Shown here piece by piece: positions 11,767 through 23,205 of a DNA stretch of 64,000 nucleotides. This DNA comes from Rehmannia glutinosa (taxonomy: Eukaryota; Streptophyta; Magnoliopsida; Lamiales; Orobanchaceae). Below the pieces are notes generated by a model. That model was not told where the DNA came from. It did not search any database and saw nothing but the letters and a program-made list of their open reading frames with translations. How positions within the stretch are numbered: the stretch's first letter is position 1; the number at the start of each line of letters is the position of its first letter. The position numbers and the translations under genes are program-made. The DNA lies in assembly GCA_016081115.2 (NCBI GenBank), contig CM071933.1, forward strand, positions 56,372,660 through 56,436,659, read 5' to 3'.

Positions 11767-13320
11767 TGTTGGGAAATTTATCGTTAGGAATTTGATGAAT
11801 GCCATGTAAAACTTAGATTAGAATGTTGGCACCCCATTTTCCTTGTAATTCTTATTATAATAAAGATAAATTTGAATGAGTGAGTCAAGTCGCCTATGCC
11901 TGGGGAATACAAGAAGTCAATTGAAGAAGTGAAGTGAAGACTCATTTGAGGAACAAGCGAGTATGGCCAAGAAAGAAGATCAAGAACTCGATCAAGACAT
12001 AACGGTGAGACGACTATGTGAAGAGTCGATTAAGTCAACCAAGAAGCCATGTCACTAGTTGAAGTGACGGATGAGTCTCTCAATTATTGGGGCGACTCAA
12101 GTCACCGGGAAAAGACAAGCGCAAAGAGGAGTTAATGAAAAGAATCCGTTGCACAAAAGTCAAGAATATTACTTAAATAAGTAATACTTCCATCTTTGCC
12201 ATGTCTTAAAGTGCTCGATCCCGAAGCGTGCAAAAGGAATAAACCAATGGGAAGCACCGCACCTAGTGTCGAATCGAAAAGTGGACATTCATTTAATACG
12301 AGGAAAGGTCTATATCTCAAGATCAAGACCAAGAAAAGACAAGCTAACGAACACAAGTGACTTTTGAAAATCAGCCTATCTCTTCAACGAGCAGATTTGT
12401 GAAAGTTCACTATAAAAGGCTGAGGAATTTCATTGAGGAAAGGTTACCTGAACCACGAACGAGCAAGCAATATTCAAACCATAACCTGCAAATATTCTCA
12501 AGTTATTCAAGCAATATCCTCAAGCCTAAATCTCGAAGGAAATCGATCCAGCACCAAGCTGTGAAGGAAAGACAACTTCAAACTGTTGAAGAGGAAACTT
12601 TTGAAGAATCAAAAGGGGTCTACTTTCCAAGGAGGATAGTAGGAAGGTTCAAGGTCGAACCAATCTCAAGTTATTGGAGGGCTTCGTGATCAAATCCAAG
12701 AAGCTTGAGAAAGTGAGTGAAGTAGCAAGGCATCTGTGAAGAAGGTTCTAGTCGGACGAGAAGCTTTGTGTGACCAAAGCATCTTTAGACTCACCCAAGG
12801 AGCAAGTGCGTGATCAAGACTTGTCTCTGGGACCGATAAACACTTTGTACTACGATCATTACTTAGTGGATTCCTCCGGAGTTGGAGAAGAGGGAGTAGA
12901 AGAATTACCCCATCTTCGAACCTCTATAAAATTTACTTCTGTCATTTACATTTCAGCATATTTACATTCTTGCACACATATTTTATATCTGCTGATAATT
13001 TGCTATCCAACTGATAAAATAACTAAGTTCTAAAATCAAGTGTTAAAATAAAGTTAAATCAAATTCAAGGGTGTTAAAGTCTTCCATTTGAAAATCTCAT
13101 CACAGCCCAAATTAAGGTTTAGACTAAGCAGTGAGTTATTCTATCGCACTCTATCGAGTCTGTTGAGTGGCTAACTCTGCTGATTAACTAACTTAACTGT
13201 CCCTCAAGGACCTAACTGTGTATTAACTATGTAATATTTTAAAAGGACTAAAATCAAAAAGTTGGTAAGGTTTATTCAACCCCCCCTTCTAAACCTTACT
13301 TACACCCCTTGGGACCTACA
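11767..13320 (+). repeat. 3' LTR of Copia-A, complete
   Basis: It is 1554 bp, from TGTTGGG to CCTACA. A TATA box (TATAAAA) lies at 12411-12417, with the transcription start expected shortly downstream. It aligns with 1-595 in its last third and with 46616-48191 along its whole length. Confidence 0.9.
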
Positions 13321-13326
13321 GAGAGA

Positions 13327-13893
13327 AAGTCAAGTTCGAGCTTGGTTAACTTGTCCTCAAATTAAAATGAAAAAAAGATCAAGTGTTTGGAGCTCGGCTC
13401 AAGCCAATCCTTCAAACACCTTGGGCGCGATAATCTAGAGGGAAAATCAAGCTCGAGCTTGGTTAACTTATCCTCAAATTGAAATGAAAAGATGGCCAAG
13501 TTTTTGGAGCTCAGCTCGAGCCAACCCTCCAAACACCTCGGGCACGATAGCCCGGAGGGCAAGTCAAGCTCGAGCTTGGTTAACTTGTCCTCAAATTGAC
13601 ATGAAAAAATTACCATGTGTTTGGAGCTTGGCTCGAGCCAACCCTCCAGATACCTCGGGCACGATAGCCCGGAGGGCAAGTCAAGCTCGAGCTTGGTTAA
13701 CTTGTCCTCAAATTAAAATGAAAAAATGACCAAGTGTTTGGAGCTTGGCTCGAGCCAACCCTCCAAACACCTCGGGCATGATAGCCAGAGGGCAAGTCAA
13801 GCTCGAGCTTGGTTAATTTGTCCTCAAATTAAAATAAAAAATGATCAACTGTTTGGAGCTCGGCTCGAGCCAACCCTCCAAACACCTCGGTAT
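13327..13893 (+). repeat. Tandem array, ~118 bp unit, about 4.8 copies
   Basis: Units start near 13327, 13442, 13561, 13679 and 13796. Each holds AAGCTCGAGCTTGG (an inverted repeat), TTAACTTGTCCTCAAATT and CTCGAGCCAACCCTCCA, followed by GGGC(A)CGATAGCCCGGAGGGC. The copies are about 90% alike. Copia-A ends inside the first unit. Tandem arrays of this size are common in the 3' untranslated region of Tat-lineage Ty3/gypsy elements. Confidence 0.9.
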
Positions 13894-13989
13894 GAAAAAA
13901 AAAAGTAGAAGAAAATTTCATTAATACTTAGCACGAGGAAAGGTAAAATTGCATTGATAATGTGCAAAGGTACAAAAGGTGCCCAGATC

Positions 13990-16060
13990 GGGGTAATTAC
14001 AATGAACCATTACGGGATAAGATTTTCAGAAGCATAATCTTGGAGAGTGAGATCGGGCTCATTGCTGGAAGGCAGCTCAGTCTCTGCAGTGGTTTGATTA
14101 GCCACATGTGTAAAAGGTAGCTCGGGATCGAGAGTAGGAAGAAGGGTTCCCTCCGGAGCCTTGGAGGTAGTGGATTGATCTGCAGCAGCCTGGATAACAG
14201 CAGCTTGAAAGCCGGTCAGCCAGGTTTGATCGTCCAAAGACTGGATGAAAGCCTCATCGGAGGAAAGGTTAACCTCATTGGCAACCTTAGAGAAAATAAA
14301 ACCTTTAGGGTCTTTCATCAGAGCTCAGGGCCCATCCCGATCTAGAGGCTGCTGAATCCCTTTCTCCCAAAGTTGGAGCTCGGCCTGATCAAAGGCGAAC
14401 TCATATTGTTGAATAACTCCTACAGAGAGAATATCGATGAACTCCTTAGAGATGAGGAAGATTTTCTTGACCTTCCCTCGCATGCGGCTGGCCAAAGCCC
14501 GACCCTCATCAGACTTCAGGAAATCACGTCGGGCGACCTCAATCCCTTCTGCCCGAGCTTGCACCAGCCCATCTTTTAGCTCGGCCTTGAGATTAGCATT
14601 CTCCTAGTCCAACTCCTTGATTTTTGATTCAGAGTTGGTGACACATCTTTCAAGTGCAAGGAGCTTGTCCTTATGCTCGAGAACAGTGTCCAGTAGCTTG
14701 GCCTCCCGAGCTTTGAGCCTCTTGTTTACCTTCTTAAGGGTCTTTAGCTCCCTCACTAAGGCATGATTGGCAAAACCTGTTCGGGCTCGGTCGATCTTGA
14801 CATGAGCTCGGGCCTGGTCCTCAGAAAGAATTCACCGGTGAGTCACAACAAACCATCCTTGTTCTTAAGGATGGAGTTGCTAGTGAAAAAAGTTTGGTTC
14901 TGAGTATCTATGGGACTCCGAATTAACTCGCACTTAGGAGAGCTAGTTTCCGACTGAGATATTTTAGAAGGAGGTAGCTCGGTTTGAGAACCTCGCCCGA
15001 GGAGCAAGGGGAACGGGGGGGCATTGGCTGGGATCCACCGCTCGCCAAAATATCCTCCACGAATGAAGGTGGGGTTGTCGCAGAGATTGGGATCCGAGGC
15101 AGGATGCCCATGGTTGCCCCACCTGTTTGACGGGAGGAAGCTCGGGCCAAGGATCTCACCTTTTGACGAGCCTCGCTTTTTTGGAAACAAACTCGAGCCA
15201 ACATGACGCCTACAAAGAGATACAAGGATAGTAGTTTGTAGTAGAAAAAAAGGTACTAAAAAATAGGAAAGGAGCATACCGATGTCTTGTGTTAAGGGAA
15301 TGACCTCGGAGCTCACGCCCGAGTAAGAAAGCAGAGAGGGGGTGATGATTTGGGAGAGGTCGTATTTTATGGCGGTTAATTTTCAAACAAGGTCTTGACT
15401 GGGAGAGCATTTTTGGGATCGTGTTTTTTTTTGGGAGGCAAGGACCAGATCCATTTATGTGGAAAGGGCCAAGACTCGGCCGAGGACACGAAGAAGTACC
15501 AATCTTTCCAAAATTTATTGGAGGCTGGGTACTTTCCTAGAAAATTCGTCTCATTATGAGCCGTAATGTAAAATAAACCTTTGGGGGTCGAAGATTTCAC
15601 TTGAAAAAGAGTAAAGAATAGGCCGAGAGAGGGATATATGGACAAAAACTTGGTGATTATTAAGAAGCCTCAAATGATTCTAAAAGAGTTGGGGGTGAAT
15701 TGGTTAAGGGGAATATTATACGTGGCCAATACATCGACAAAGAAAGAGTGCATAGGAAATCTAAGGCCACCGTCTAACTGACCTACAAAAAAGGTAAGGC
15801 CCCCAGTAGGAGGTCGGTATGGCTTATCAGTGTAGCTCGGGACTGATAACTTAAAACGCGAAGGAATCTTAGCACTCCTACGGATGTTATACAAAGACTC
15901 ATTGCCACAACCGAGTGGAAAAATCCATGATCCACCTCGGGAGGAGCTTGAGAATTGGGCATCCGAACTCTATGGGGACTCGACTTCTCTCAAAGGAGGA
16001 CTCGACTCAGAGCTTCGAGTGGTCGGAGAGGTCGGGATTGTTTTTTCTAACTCGGGAAAG
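13990..16060 (-). pseudogene. Transposase_28-type ORF (antisense ORF of a Tat-lineage element)
   Basis: Translated pieces on the - strand follow in order: GLTFFVGQLDGGLRFPMHSF, then DVLATYNIPLNQFTPNSFRI (15894-15670); FITAHNETNFLGKYPAS-like residues and WKDWYFFV (15645-15376); a Ser/Pro-rich middle (15316-14843); then helical segments (14564-14325) and an acidic C-terminus (14318-14010). The RFP..F..D.L..Y..PLNQ..PNSF pattern is that of the plant family annotated as 'putative gypsy-type transposon' (Pfam Transposase_28), which has no known enzymatic role. In plant Ty3/gypsy elements such ORFs are reported in antisense between pol and the 3' LTR, and the + strand LTR at 23823 fits that. The gene is broken by frame changes between every block. 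Confidence 0.65.
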
Positions 16061-16123
16061 ATCTGCCTCATCTGACCACCTAACTAGGTCGGTCAGGTAG
16101 GGGTCCGAGTGGGTAGATGAAGA

Positions 16124-17505
16124 TGTAAGTCCAAGTGGCTACGATAATCTAGAGGGGGTGAATAGATTATGCCCATTTGCTCTATTTGGCCCTCTTTTTC
16201 AAATGAATAAGCAAATACAAGAATGAAGATGCGGGAAAGTAAACAAAGACACGCGTCGATTTATGAGCTTCACCCCACCTAGGCACTACGTGCTCTACCA
16301 CCCCAGTATCTCCGGGATGGATTTTGAAAAGAAAAAGAATTTTATTAATAGTTACTAAAACTATTACAACTTCACCTTGAAGAGTACCACACCTTCCTTA
16401 CAATGGCACCAATGAATATTACCACAATCTTCGTACTTGAAGAGCACCAAACTCTCCAACACCTCGAAGAGCACCAAACTCTTCCACAAGAAGATTACCA
16501 CAAAGAGTACCATACTCTTCAACACCTAAGATCACCCAAGTGTGCTCTTACCATAAGAACACTCACAAGGATATATTGTGTTTGAATGATGAACACAAAT
16601 TCAAGATTACAAATCGATAAGGAAGTATACAACTTTGAAGTGCAAGTGTAATCAAGAATCAAGTCTAGACCTCAAGATGTGAAAGTGAAAGACATAGGCT
16701 ATTACAATAAGAATATTGAAGGTGAAGAACGCAATATTTGCTTGATATGTCTCTTGTTGTGTTATAGTGTATTATCTTGTATTTGTTGCTCCAAATCTTC
16801 CTCTATTTATAGGAGAGGTATTGAACATTGATAGGCTCCTTTTGGAGAGTGAAATCTGAAAAGAAATACAAGTTAAAACAAGAATATAGCTTTTACAAAT
16901 CAACCCCATAAAATCAGGAAAGGTTGTCTCCCATAAGCTCAAAAATAGTCTGATAGTGTACTGGTCAACCTGTGGGTCGATCGGTTGAACAATACAAAGA
17001 TTTGAAAATAAGTCCATTACAGTTGAGTCCCACACAAGTCTCCCGTGGGGTCGACCGATCGACCACCCTGGTCGACTTGTACCTGCCATTTTAAGCCAAA
17101 GAAGAAGACGGAGGACAGAGAGGCAGGGGAGGCTCGAACTTTGGGTCAACCCTTGTGGTCGACCTGGACGACCCATCCCTGGAGTTTTTTTGGCGAGAAA
17201 CAATTTGAGACATCTTCAGGCACCGGTCGACCTGTTTCAGGGGTATTCAGTTCGTCAAAAATTCCGACTGTATTTTTTTAGCGCCGTTTTACCTTGATGG
17301 TATTTGGTATTTGTTAAAGCACTTTTAAAACATGGAAATCACTTTCAATATCGTTCGATACGAAAGTTTTGAATAGTCGAGAAATACTCCAAGAATAATT
17401 TAAAACCAATTAGGAGTATTTGGACCATAATAGGAGACATTGTTTTGGTGTAAAAACTCAGTAAAAACATAATAATCAAAATCATGATAAAACATTTATC
17501 TAACA
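16124..17505 (-). repeat. 3' LTR of Copia-B
   Basis: It is 1382 bp. On the + strand it reads TGTAAGTCC...TCTAACA. A TATA box for - strand transcription is at 16804-16811. It contains GGTCGACC-type palindromes around 17045-17075. A purine/pyrimidine-biased section of repeated AAGAGCACCAAACTCT-like words lies at 16370-16520. Confidence 0.88.
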
Positions 17506-18805
17506 AACTTCCCCTTTTTGATGATTACAAACCAAAACTATTTTAGGAGATTGATTTTTAAAACAAAACGACAAAATGTTTTCAAATCACAAGTGTAGGA
17601 GCAAAGATTTTTCAAAAACATTTTTAACAAACCTCCCCCTCTCAACATGTACAAGAAGAGTAAGTAGAAGCAAACAATTAAAAAGCTAAAAGCTTAGCTT
17701 TTAAAATATGAGCTCAAATAAGATGAGCTTAGAAGCTCCCCCTGTCAGAAAACATCATTAGACAAGTACAGAAGTTCATAATACATCCAATGGACTAAGT
17801 TTCATTCACAACTTATGGCTTTTTCAGTCACAGCTTATAGCTTCTTTTGTGAGATTTTTCTAGCTTCTTTGAGTTAATGAGCTTGTTTCGTGTTTCTCCC
17901 CCTTTGGAATCATCAAAAATAATGTTAGCACGATAAAAACATCATAAATATATATCAAAGTGCGCATTTTCATCGAATTATCGAGTTTTTGAACATAGAG
18001 CTTAAAATTTCAAATGATAAGGGAGAACTTAAAAAGACAATTTGAAAAGCTCTTTTGAGTGACCAAACATGATCTCTATAAACTTATAAGACATTTGAAA
18101 TCGAGAGAATCATGTAAACAAAGAAATTTTCATTGAGGCATTTTATCGAGCACTAGGTGTGCGTAGAATAAAACCGAAGATGTATATAATGCTTGTAAAT
18201 GCAATCATGCCCAAAAAATCATCACCAATCATAAATATACAAGCATAATTCATCATCATACATAATTCCCATCACAAATATACAATAATGCATCAAAATC
18301 CTAAAGTATAAGTACTTTCTCAAGGGTTCAACCCAATTAAGAGTAAAGGGAATTAAACTTACCAACTAATCGGAGAAGTAGGGTATCATGGATGATATAC
18401 CAATAGTATAAACTCAAAAATATAGAATTTATAATAATGAAATCATTTTGAGTGAATTGTGTGTGAAATTTTCAAAGGGGTTCGAGTTTAAAGAAAAAGA
18501 TCAAAAATAGCATAGTGAAGGACAAAAGCATTTTTATCCCTGCAAGAGCACTGGTCGACCGGTCGACCAGTAGGGTGACCGGTCCCTGGACCTAGTCGAC
18601 TGGTCGACCGGTTGGTCAACCTGTGTCTGAACGCCAGTCCAGTTTTCTATTCGAATTTTGAACCAAAAATCTGATTTTTCACCCCTAAGTTTGAAAAACG
18701 TACAAAATGCAATCATAGACCTTATTCAATATGCATTATACCTAACCGAGCTCGTATTGAAGCTAAAGATTCGACGGATAGCGATTTTGTAAAAATATCC
18801 ACGTG
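17506..18805 (-). other. Copia-B 3' untranslated region
   Basis: About 1.3 kb with no supported gene. The polypurine tract is at 17506-17520 (+ strand AACTTCCCCTTTTTG). Further CCCC(T/C)TTT-rich words occur near 17630, 17735 and 17900. A cluster of GGTCGACC palindromes lies at 18548-18630. The short open frames here show no family signature. Confidence 0.7.
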
Positions 18806-19640
18806 TTAATCTTGGGATGGGACAAAAGACATCTCAATTTTACATTTGGAAACACAATCCCTTAGAAAATGATGACGAACCTCAATATATTTAGTACGGT
18901 TATGATAAACCGGGTTTTGAGCAATATTCATAGCGAACGTGTTATCACAAAAAATAGGAACATTTTCAAAAGAACATTTGTAGTCCGCTAAGGTTTGTTT
19001 CATCCAAAGCAATTGAGTACAATAAAAAGCCGTAGAAATATATTCGACTTCGGCCGTTGATAATGAAACATAATTTTATTTCTTTGAAAACCAAGACACT
19101 AGACAATCGCCTAAAAATTGACATGATCTGGAAGTACTTTTGCGATCATCAATATTTCCCGCATAGTCCAAATCACTATATCCTTTAAGAGAAAAATTTT
19201 CATTCTTTGGATAAAACAAGCCATATTGAATAGTACCTTTCAAATATCGAAAAGTACCTTTCAAATATCGAAAAATAAGCCATATTGAGCAATATTCATA
19301 GCGAACGTGTTATCACAAAAAATAGGAACATTTTCAAAAGAACATTTGTAGTCCGCTAAGGTTTGTTTCATCCAAAGCAATTGAGTACAATAAAAAGCCG
19401 TAGAAATATATTCGGCTTCGGCCGTTGATAATGAAACATAATTTTATTTCTTTGAAAACCAAGACACTAGACAATCGCCTAAAAATTGACATGATCTGGA
19501 AGTACTTTTGCGATCATCAATATTTCCCGCATAGTCCAAATCACTATATCCTTTAAGAGAAAAATTTTCATTCTTTGGATAAAACAAGCCATATTGAATA
19601 GTACCTTTCAAATATCGAAAAATCCTTTTTAACGGCACTT
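18806..19640 (-). pseudogene. Copia-B RNase H remnant with a 368 bp tandem duplication
   Basis: On the - strand the blocks YLKGTIQYGLFYPKNENF, YSDLDYAGNIDDRKSTS and VSWFSKK appear at 19638-19444 and again, almost unchanged, at 19264-19076. The C-terminal block with CDNTFAMNIAQNP and RTKYIEVRHHFLRD follows at 19012-18806. The DNA from about 18918 to 19253 recurs at an offset of 368 bases. The repeated unit is part of the gene itself, so this is a local tandem duplication rather than a second element. Stops separate the pieces. Confidence 0.85.
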
Positions 19641-20041
19641 ATATGGGATTCTTTGGGATTGCTTTTAAAATGAGCACATAGGCATACGGCATTAAGAATA
19701 TCCGAACTACTTGCGGTTAAATAAAGTAAACTCCAATCATATCTCGATATTTTAATTCATCAACCGACTTGCCTTTTTCATCCTTGTCTAGCTTGATATT
19801 GGTTGACATTGGAGTAGTGACGGTTCTTCCTTCTTCAATGCCGAACTTCTTTAAGAGTTCTTTTGTATACTTTGATTGTGAAATATAAATACCTTCTTGG
19901 CATTGCTTGATTTGAAGTCCAAGGAAGAAATTAAGCTCCTCATCATACTCATCTCGAATTCACCTTGCATTAACTGAGAAAATTTCTTGCACAAAGATTC
20001 ATTAGTAGCACCAAATATAATATCATCAATATAAATTTGAA

Positions 20042-20336
20042 CTAGTAAACAATCTTGCCTTTTTCAAAAACAAATAGAGTAGTATCAACTTTACCTCTTG
20101 TAAATCCATTTTGTAAAAGAAAAGAGCTAAGTCTATCATACCATGCACGGGGTGCTTGCTTCAAACCATATAAGACCTTTTTAAGTTTATAAACATCATT
20201 TGGCCTAGAAAAATTTTCAAACCCCGGAGGTTGTTTTACATAGACTTTTTTTTCGAATAAAACCATTTAAAAATGCGTATTTAACATCCATTTGGTAAAG
20301 CTTGAAATTTTTAAAATAAGAATAGGCAAGTAAAAT
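20042..20336 (-). pseudogene. Copia-B reverse transcriptase fragment
   Basis: Only the central part of RT survives: KKVYVKQPPGFENF, VYKLKKVLYGLKQAPRAWYD and LLQNGFTRGKVDTTLF. Downstream, at ~20035-19960, is a trace of the IYIDDIIFG motif. The N-terminal half, all of integrase and protease are absent. The fragment is separated from gag by the SINE at 20354-20480. Confidence 0.85.
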
Positions 20337-20353
20337 ACGAATAGCTTCTAAAC

Positions 20354-20480
20354 ACCACTAGCTTGTAGCTCAAGTGGTATCAGGAATCCTTTATAAGGGT
20401 GTTAAGCAGGGTTCGAACCCTATATCTTTCAGTTTATTTGAAATTTATCTCCTCCCTCAACCAAGACTTACTTATTAAAA
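20354..20480 (+). mobile_element. tRNA-derived SINE with perfect 17 bp target duplication
   Basis: This 127 bp insertion is flanked by ACGAATAGCTTCTAAAC at both 20337-20353 and 20481-20497. It has an RNA polymerase III A box (TAGCTCAAGTGG, 20366-20377) and B box (GGTTCGAACCC, 20410-20420), 32 bases apart as in tRNAs. The 3' end is A-rich (TTATTAAAA). The tRNA-related head is followed by an unrelated tail, so this is a SINE and not a tRNA gene. It has split the RT/gag junction of Copia-B and is therefore younger than it. Confidence 0.93.
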
Positions 20481-20526
20481 ACGAATAGCTTCTAAACATG
20501 CTACGGGTGCAAAAGTTTCATCATAA

Positions 20527-21405
20527 TCAATACATTCTTCTTGGAAAATCGTTTTGCTGATGATGTCTTCTCATTTGATCAAATGGTGCGAACATTTGAT
20601 GTCCATTTGACGGAATGAATTTCCTTTGATTGTTATTGCGCCGAGTATCTATCATGAAATTGTCTTGTGGTACCCTAAAGTGTTTGTGTCCTTTGGGATA
20701 AGTATTGAGACTTTTAGGTCTCCAATAATAATTGGAGCTATTTCTAGCCCGACAAGTATTTGTCGTGTGACCCTTTTTACCACAATAAAAACATGTAATA
20801 ATTCTAGAAGCATAATGACCAACATGCATAGAGACTTGGTTCTTTTTCATATAATTAATAGCTTTTGGTTTATAACCAAGTCCTAGTTTCAAATGATCAC
20901 AACGATGAACATCAAGAATTTCGGTCATTTTATCGGTACTCAAATTAAACTTCGTCAAATCTTTTTTCATGCAATCAATATCCTTAGTGAGAATTTTATT
21001 TTCTTTTTCAAGATTTCTAACCTTATCAAGTGTAGTAGTGTGAGCACAAGAAAGTGATTCATATGAAACAAATAAACTATCCTTTTCATTTTTCATAGTG
21101 TTGAATTCCTTTTTCAAATTTTTGTATTTATAGAGCAAGCTTTGGAATTCATTTTGTAGTTCATCAAAATCATTTTTCAATTCACCATAATGATCTTGCA
21201 ATTCATTACTAAAAGAAGTAGAGGAGTTAGAGCGTACCTCATTGTCTACTTCGATACCCATTAGACATTGCTCGGCTTCTTCATCATCGGAAGTTGTAAG
21301 AAGCTCATCCCATGTCTTAGGATTTGAGATAATATCCGGTTGAGAAGTCGATGTTTTTGAATTTCTCCTTTCATATTCTTCATAGATAGTTCTAATTTTT
21401 CCCAT
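20527..21405 (-). pseudogene. gag: Copia-B gag C-terminal half with CCHC knuckle
   Basis: An open frame of 292 codons. The N-terminal part is acidic (WDELLTTSDDEEAEQCLMG), followed by a long heptad-rich coiled coil (about residues 70-165). A complete CCHC zinc knuckle follows (CFYCGKKGHTTNTC, about residue 205) and then a basic tail. It would bind RNA in the particle. No protease follows, because the frame runs into the deletion. The capsid half upstream is largely missing; the block at 21788-21558 is its N-terminus. Confidence 0.85.
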
Positions 21406-21539
21406 ACTTCATGTTTCGATCGTATCCCTCGGATATGATTGTATTCCGTAGAGGTAAGAGAACAATAAAGAATATTTAGAGCTTTACCGTTTATGGAGAA
21501 TATTTTCTTGTCTTCATAGTCGAGCTCCTAGAGGACCTT

Positions 21540-21788
21540 GGAAGTTTGAGTTCCGTCTTACATTGGGATGGATACTCCATTTAGAATTGTGTTCCAAATA
21601 TCGAACCCGCAATTTTGTAGGAAGCACTCCATTCTTCCTTTCCAAAATATATAATTGTTGGAGTCGAATAGAGGTGGCTTGTTGGTGGAGGCACCGGTGG
21701 TAAGATAGACTTCATTCGTAGCCATGGATCTTTCCTCTTTACTCGCGATGTGGAACGAGCTTGCCAAAGAGTTTGGCTCTGATACCAC
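21540..21788 (-). pseudogene. gag: Copia-B gag N-terminus
   Basis: The frame contains STNKPPLFDSNNYIFWKGRM, the typical N-terminal signature of plant copia Gag (DUF4219/UBN2 entry). The likely start is the Met at 21725 (MATNEVYLTT), because the upstream codons overlap the primer site. The rest of the capsid domain up to 21405 is missing. Confidence 0.8.
21776..21787 (-). other. Primer binding site of Copia-B
   Basis: The - strand reads TGGTATCAGAGC, complementary to initiator Met-tRNA, starting two bases from the LTR edge at 21790. Confidence 0.92.
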
Positions 21789-21789
21789 T

Positions 21790-23200
21790 TGTAAGTCTAA
21801 GTGGCTACGATAATCTAGAGGTGGGTGAAATAGATTATGCCCATTTTCTCAATTTGGCCCTCTTTTTCAAATGAATAAGCAAAGACAAGAATGAAGATGT
21901 GGGAAAGTAAACAACACACGTCGATTTATAGAGTTTCACCCACCTAGGCACTAAGTGTTGTACCACCCCAATATCTCCGGGATGGATTTCGACAAGAAAA
22001 AGAATTTTATTAATAGTTACCAAAACTATTATAACTTCACCTTGAAGAGTATCATACTCTCCTTACAACGGCACCAATAAAGATTACCACCATCTTCCGA
22101 CTTGAAGAGCACCAAACTCTCCAACACCTCGAAGAGCACCAAACTCTTCCACAAGAAGATTACCACAATCTTTTTACACATATGAAGAGTACCACACTCT
22201 TCAACACCTAAGATCAACCAAGTGTGCTCTTACCACAAGAACACTCACAAGGATATCTTGTGTTTGAATGATGAACACAAATTCAAGATAACAACTCGAT
22301 AAGGAAGTATGCAACTTTGTAGTGCAAGTGTAATCAAGAATCAAGCCTAGACCTCAAGATGTGAAACTGAAAGACATAGGCTATTACAACAAGAATGTTG
22401 AAAGTGAAGAACACAATATTTGCTTTATCAGTCTCATGTTGTGTTGTAGTGTATTATCTTGTATTTGTTGCTCCAAATCTTCCTCTATTTATAGGAGAGG
22501 TATGGAACATTGATAGGCTCCTCTTGGAGAGTGAAATCAAAAGAAATAAAGTTAAAACAAGAATATAGCTATTACAAATTAACCCCATAAAATCAGGAAA
22601 TGTTGTCTCCCATAAGCTCAAAAATCGTCTGATTTTGTAATGGTCATCCTGTGGGTCGACCGGTCGAATAATACAAAGATTTGAAAATAAGTCCATTGCG
22701 GTGAGTCCCCACACAGTCGCCGGGGTCGTCGGTCGACCACCATGGTCGACCGGTTGATCAAGTTGGTCGACTGCACTGTCATTTTAAGGCAAAGAAGAAG
22801 ACGGAGGACAGTGAGGCGGGGGAGGCTCGAACTTTGAGTCAACCCATGTGGTCGACCCATCCCTGGAGTTTTTTTGGCGAGAAACAATTTGAGATGTCTT
22901 CAGGCATCGGTCGACCAATTCCAAGGGTATTCGGTTCGTAAAAAATTCCGACTATACTTTTTAGTCGTTTTACCTTGATTGTATTCGGTATTTGTTAAAG
23001 ACACTTTTAAAACATGGAAATCACTTTTAATATCGCTCGATACGATAGTTTTGAATAGTCGAGAATCATTTTACAAGGAATACTCAAAGAATAATTTAAA
23101 ACTAATTAGGAGTATTTGGACCATAATAGAGATATTATTTTGGTGTAAAAACTCAATAAAAATATAATCTTCCAAATCATGATAAAAACATTTATCTAAT
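21790..23200 (-). repeat. 5' LTR of Copia-B
   Basis: It is about 1411 bp and matches the LTR at 16124-17505 with many small indels. The - strand TATA box is at 22486-22493. The outer terminus reads TCTAAT instead of TCTAACA. Confidence 0.87.
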
Positions 23201-23205
23201 GAAGA

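Larger units (their letters stand above)
1..13320 (+). mobile_element. Copia-A: Sirevirus-like Ty1/copia LTR retrotransposon, 5' end outside the window
   Basis: The order is partial 5' LTR (1-595), primer site (598), gag, protease, integrase, RT, RNase H, a long extra ORF, polypurine tract (11753-11765) and 3' LTR (11767-13320). Integrase before RT defines Ty1/copia. The initiator-Met primer site, the CATCAAAAAGGGGG polypurine tract and an additional ORF downstream of pol are known features of the Sirevirus lineage. The LTR starts TGTTGGG and ends CCTACA. Bases 1-595 match 12737-13320. The left target duplication cannot be checked because it lies outside the window; the right flank begins GAGAG inside the 118 bp repeat array. 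The element is broken by many frameshifts. It is a close sibling of the element starting at 46616. Confidence 0.9.
16124..23200 (-). mobile_element. Copia-B: Ty1/copia retrotransposon with internal deletion
   Basis: Two LTRs (16124-17505 and 21790-23200) share most of their sequence. The - strand order is 5' LTR, primer site (21776-21787), gag, [protease and integrase missing], RT fragment, RNase H (partly duplicated), polypurine tract (about 17506-17520) and 3' LTR. GAAGA flanks both ends (16119-16123 and 23201-23205) and is taken as the 5 bp target duplication, although the terminal bases of the right LTR are altered. The element sits inside the gypsy remnant described at 13327-16060 and 23206-24398. 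It cannot mobilise itself. Confidence 0.88.

Noticed and set aside
13362..13908. Repetitive ORFs with SGLSCPRYLEGWLEPSSK-like units on both strands
   Set aside because: They are open only because the 118 bp tandem array lacks stops in those frames.
20354..20480. Primer binding site, because of GGTATCAGG in the insert
   Set aside because: The TGGTATCA string is part of the SINE A-box region; there is no LTR edge next to it.
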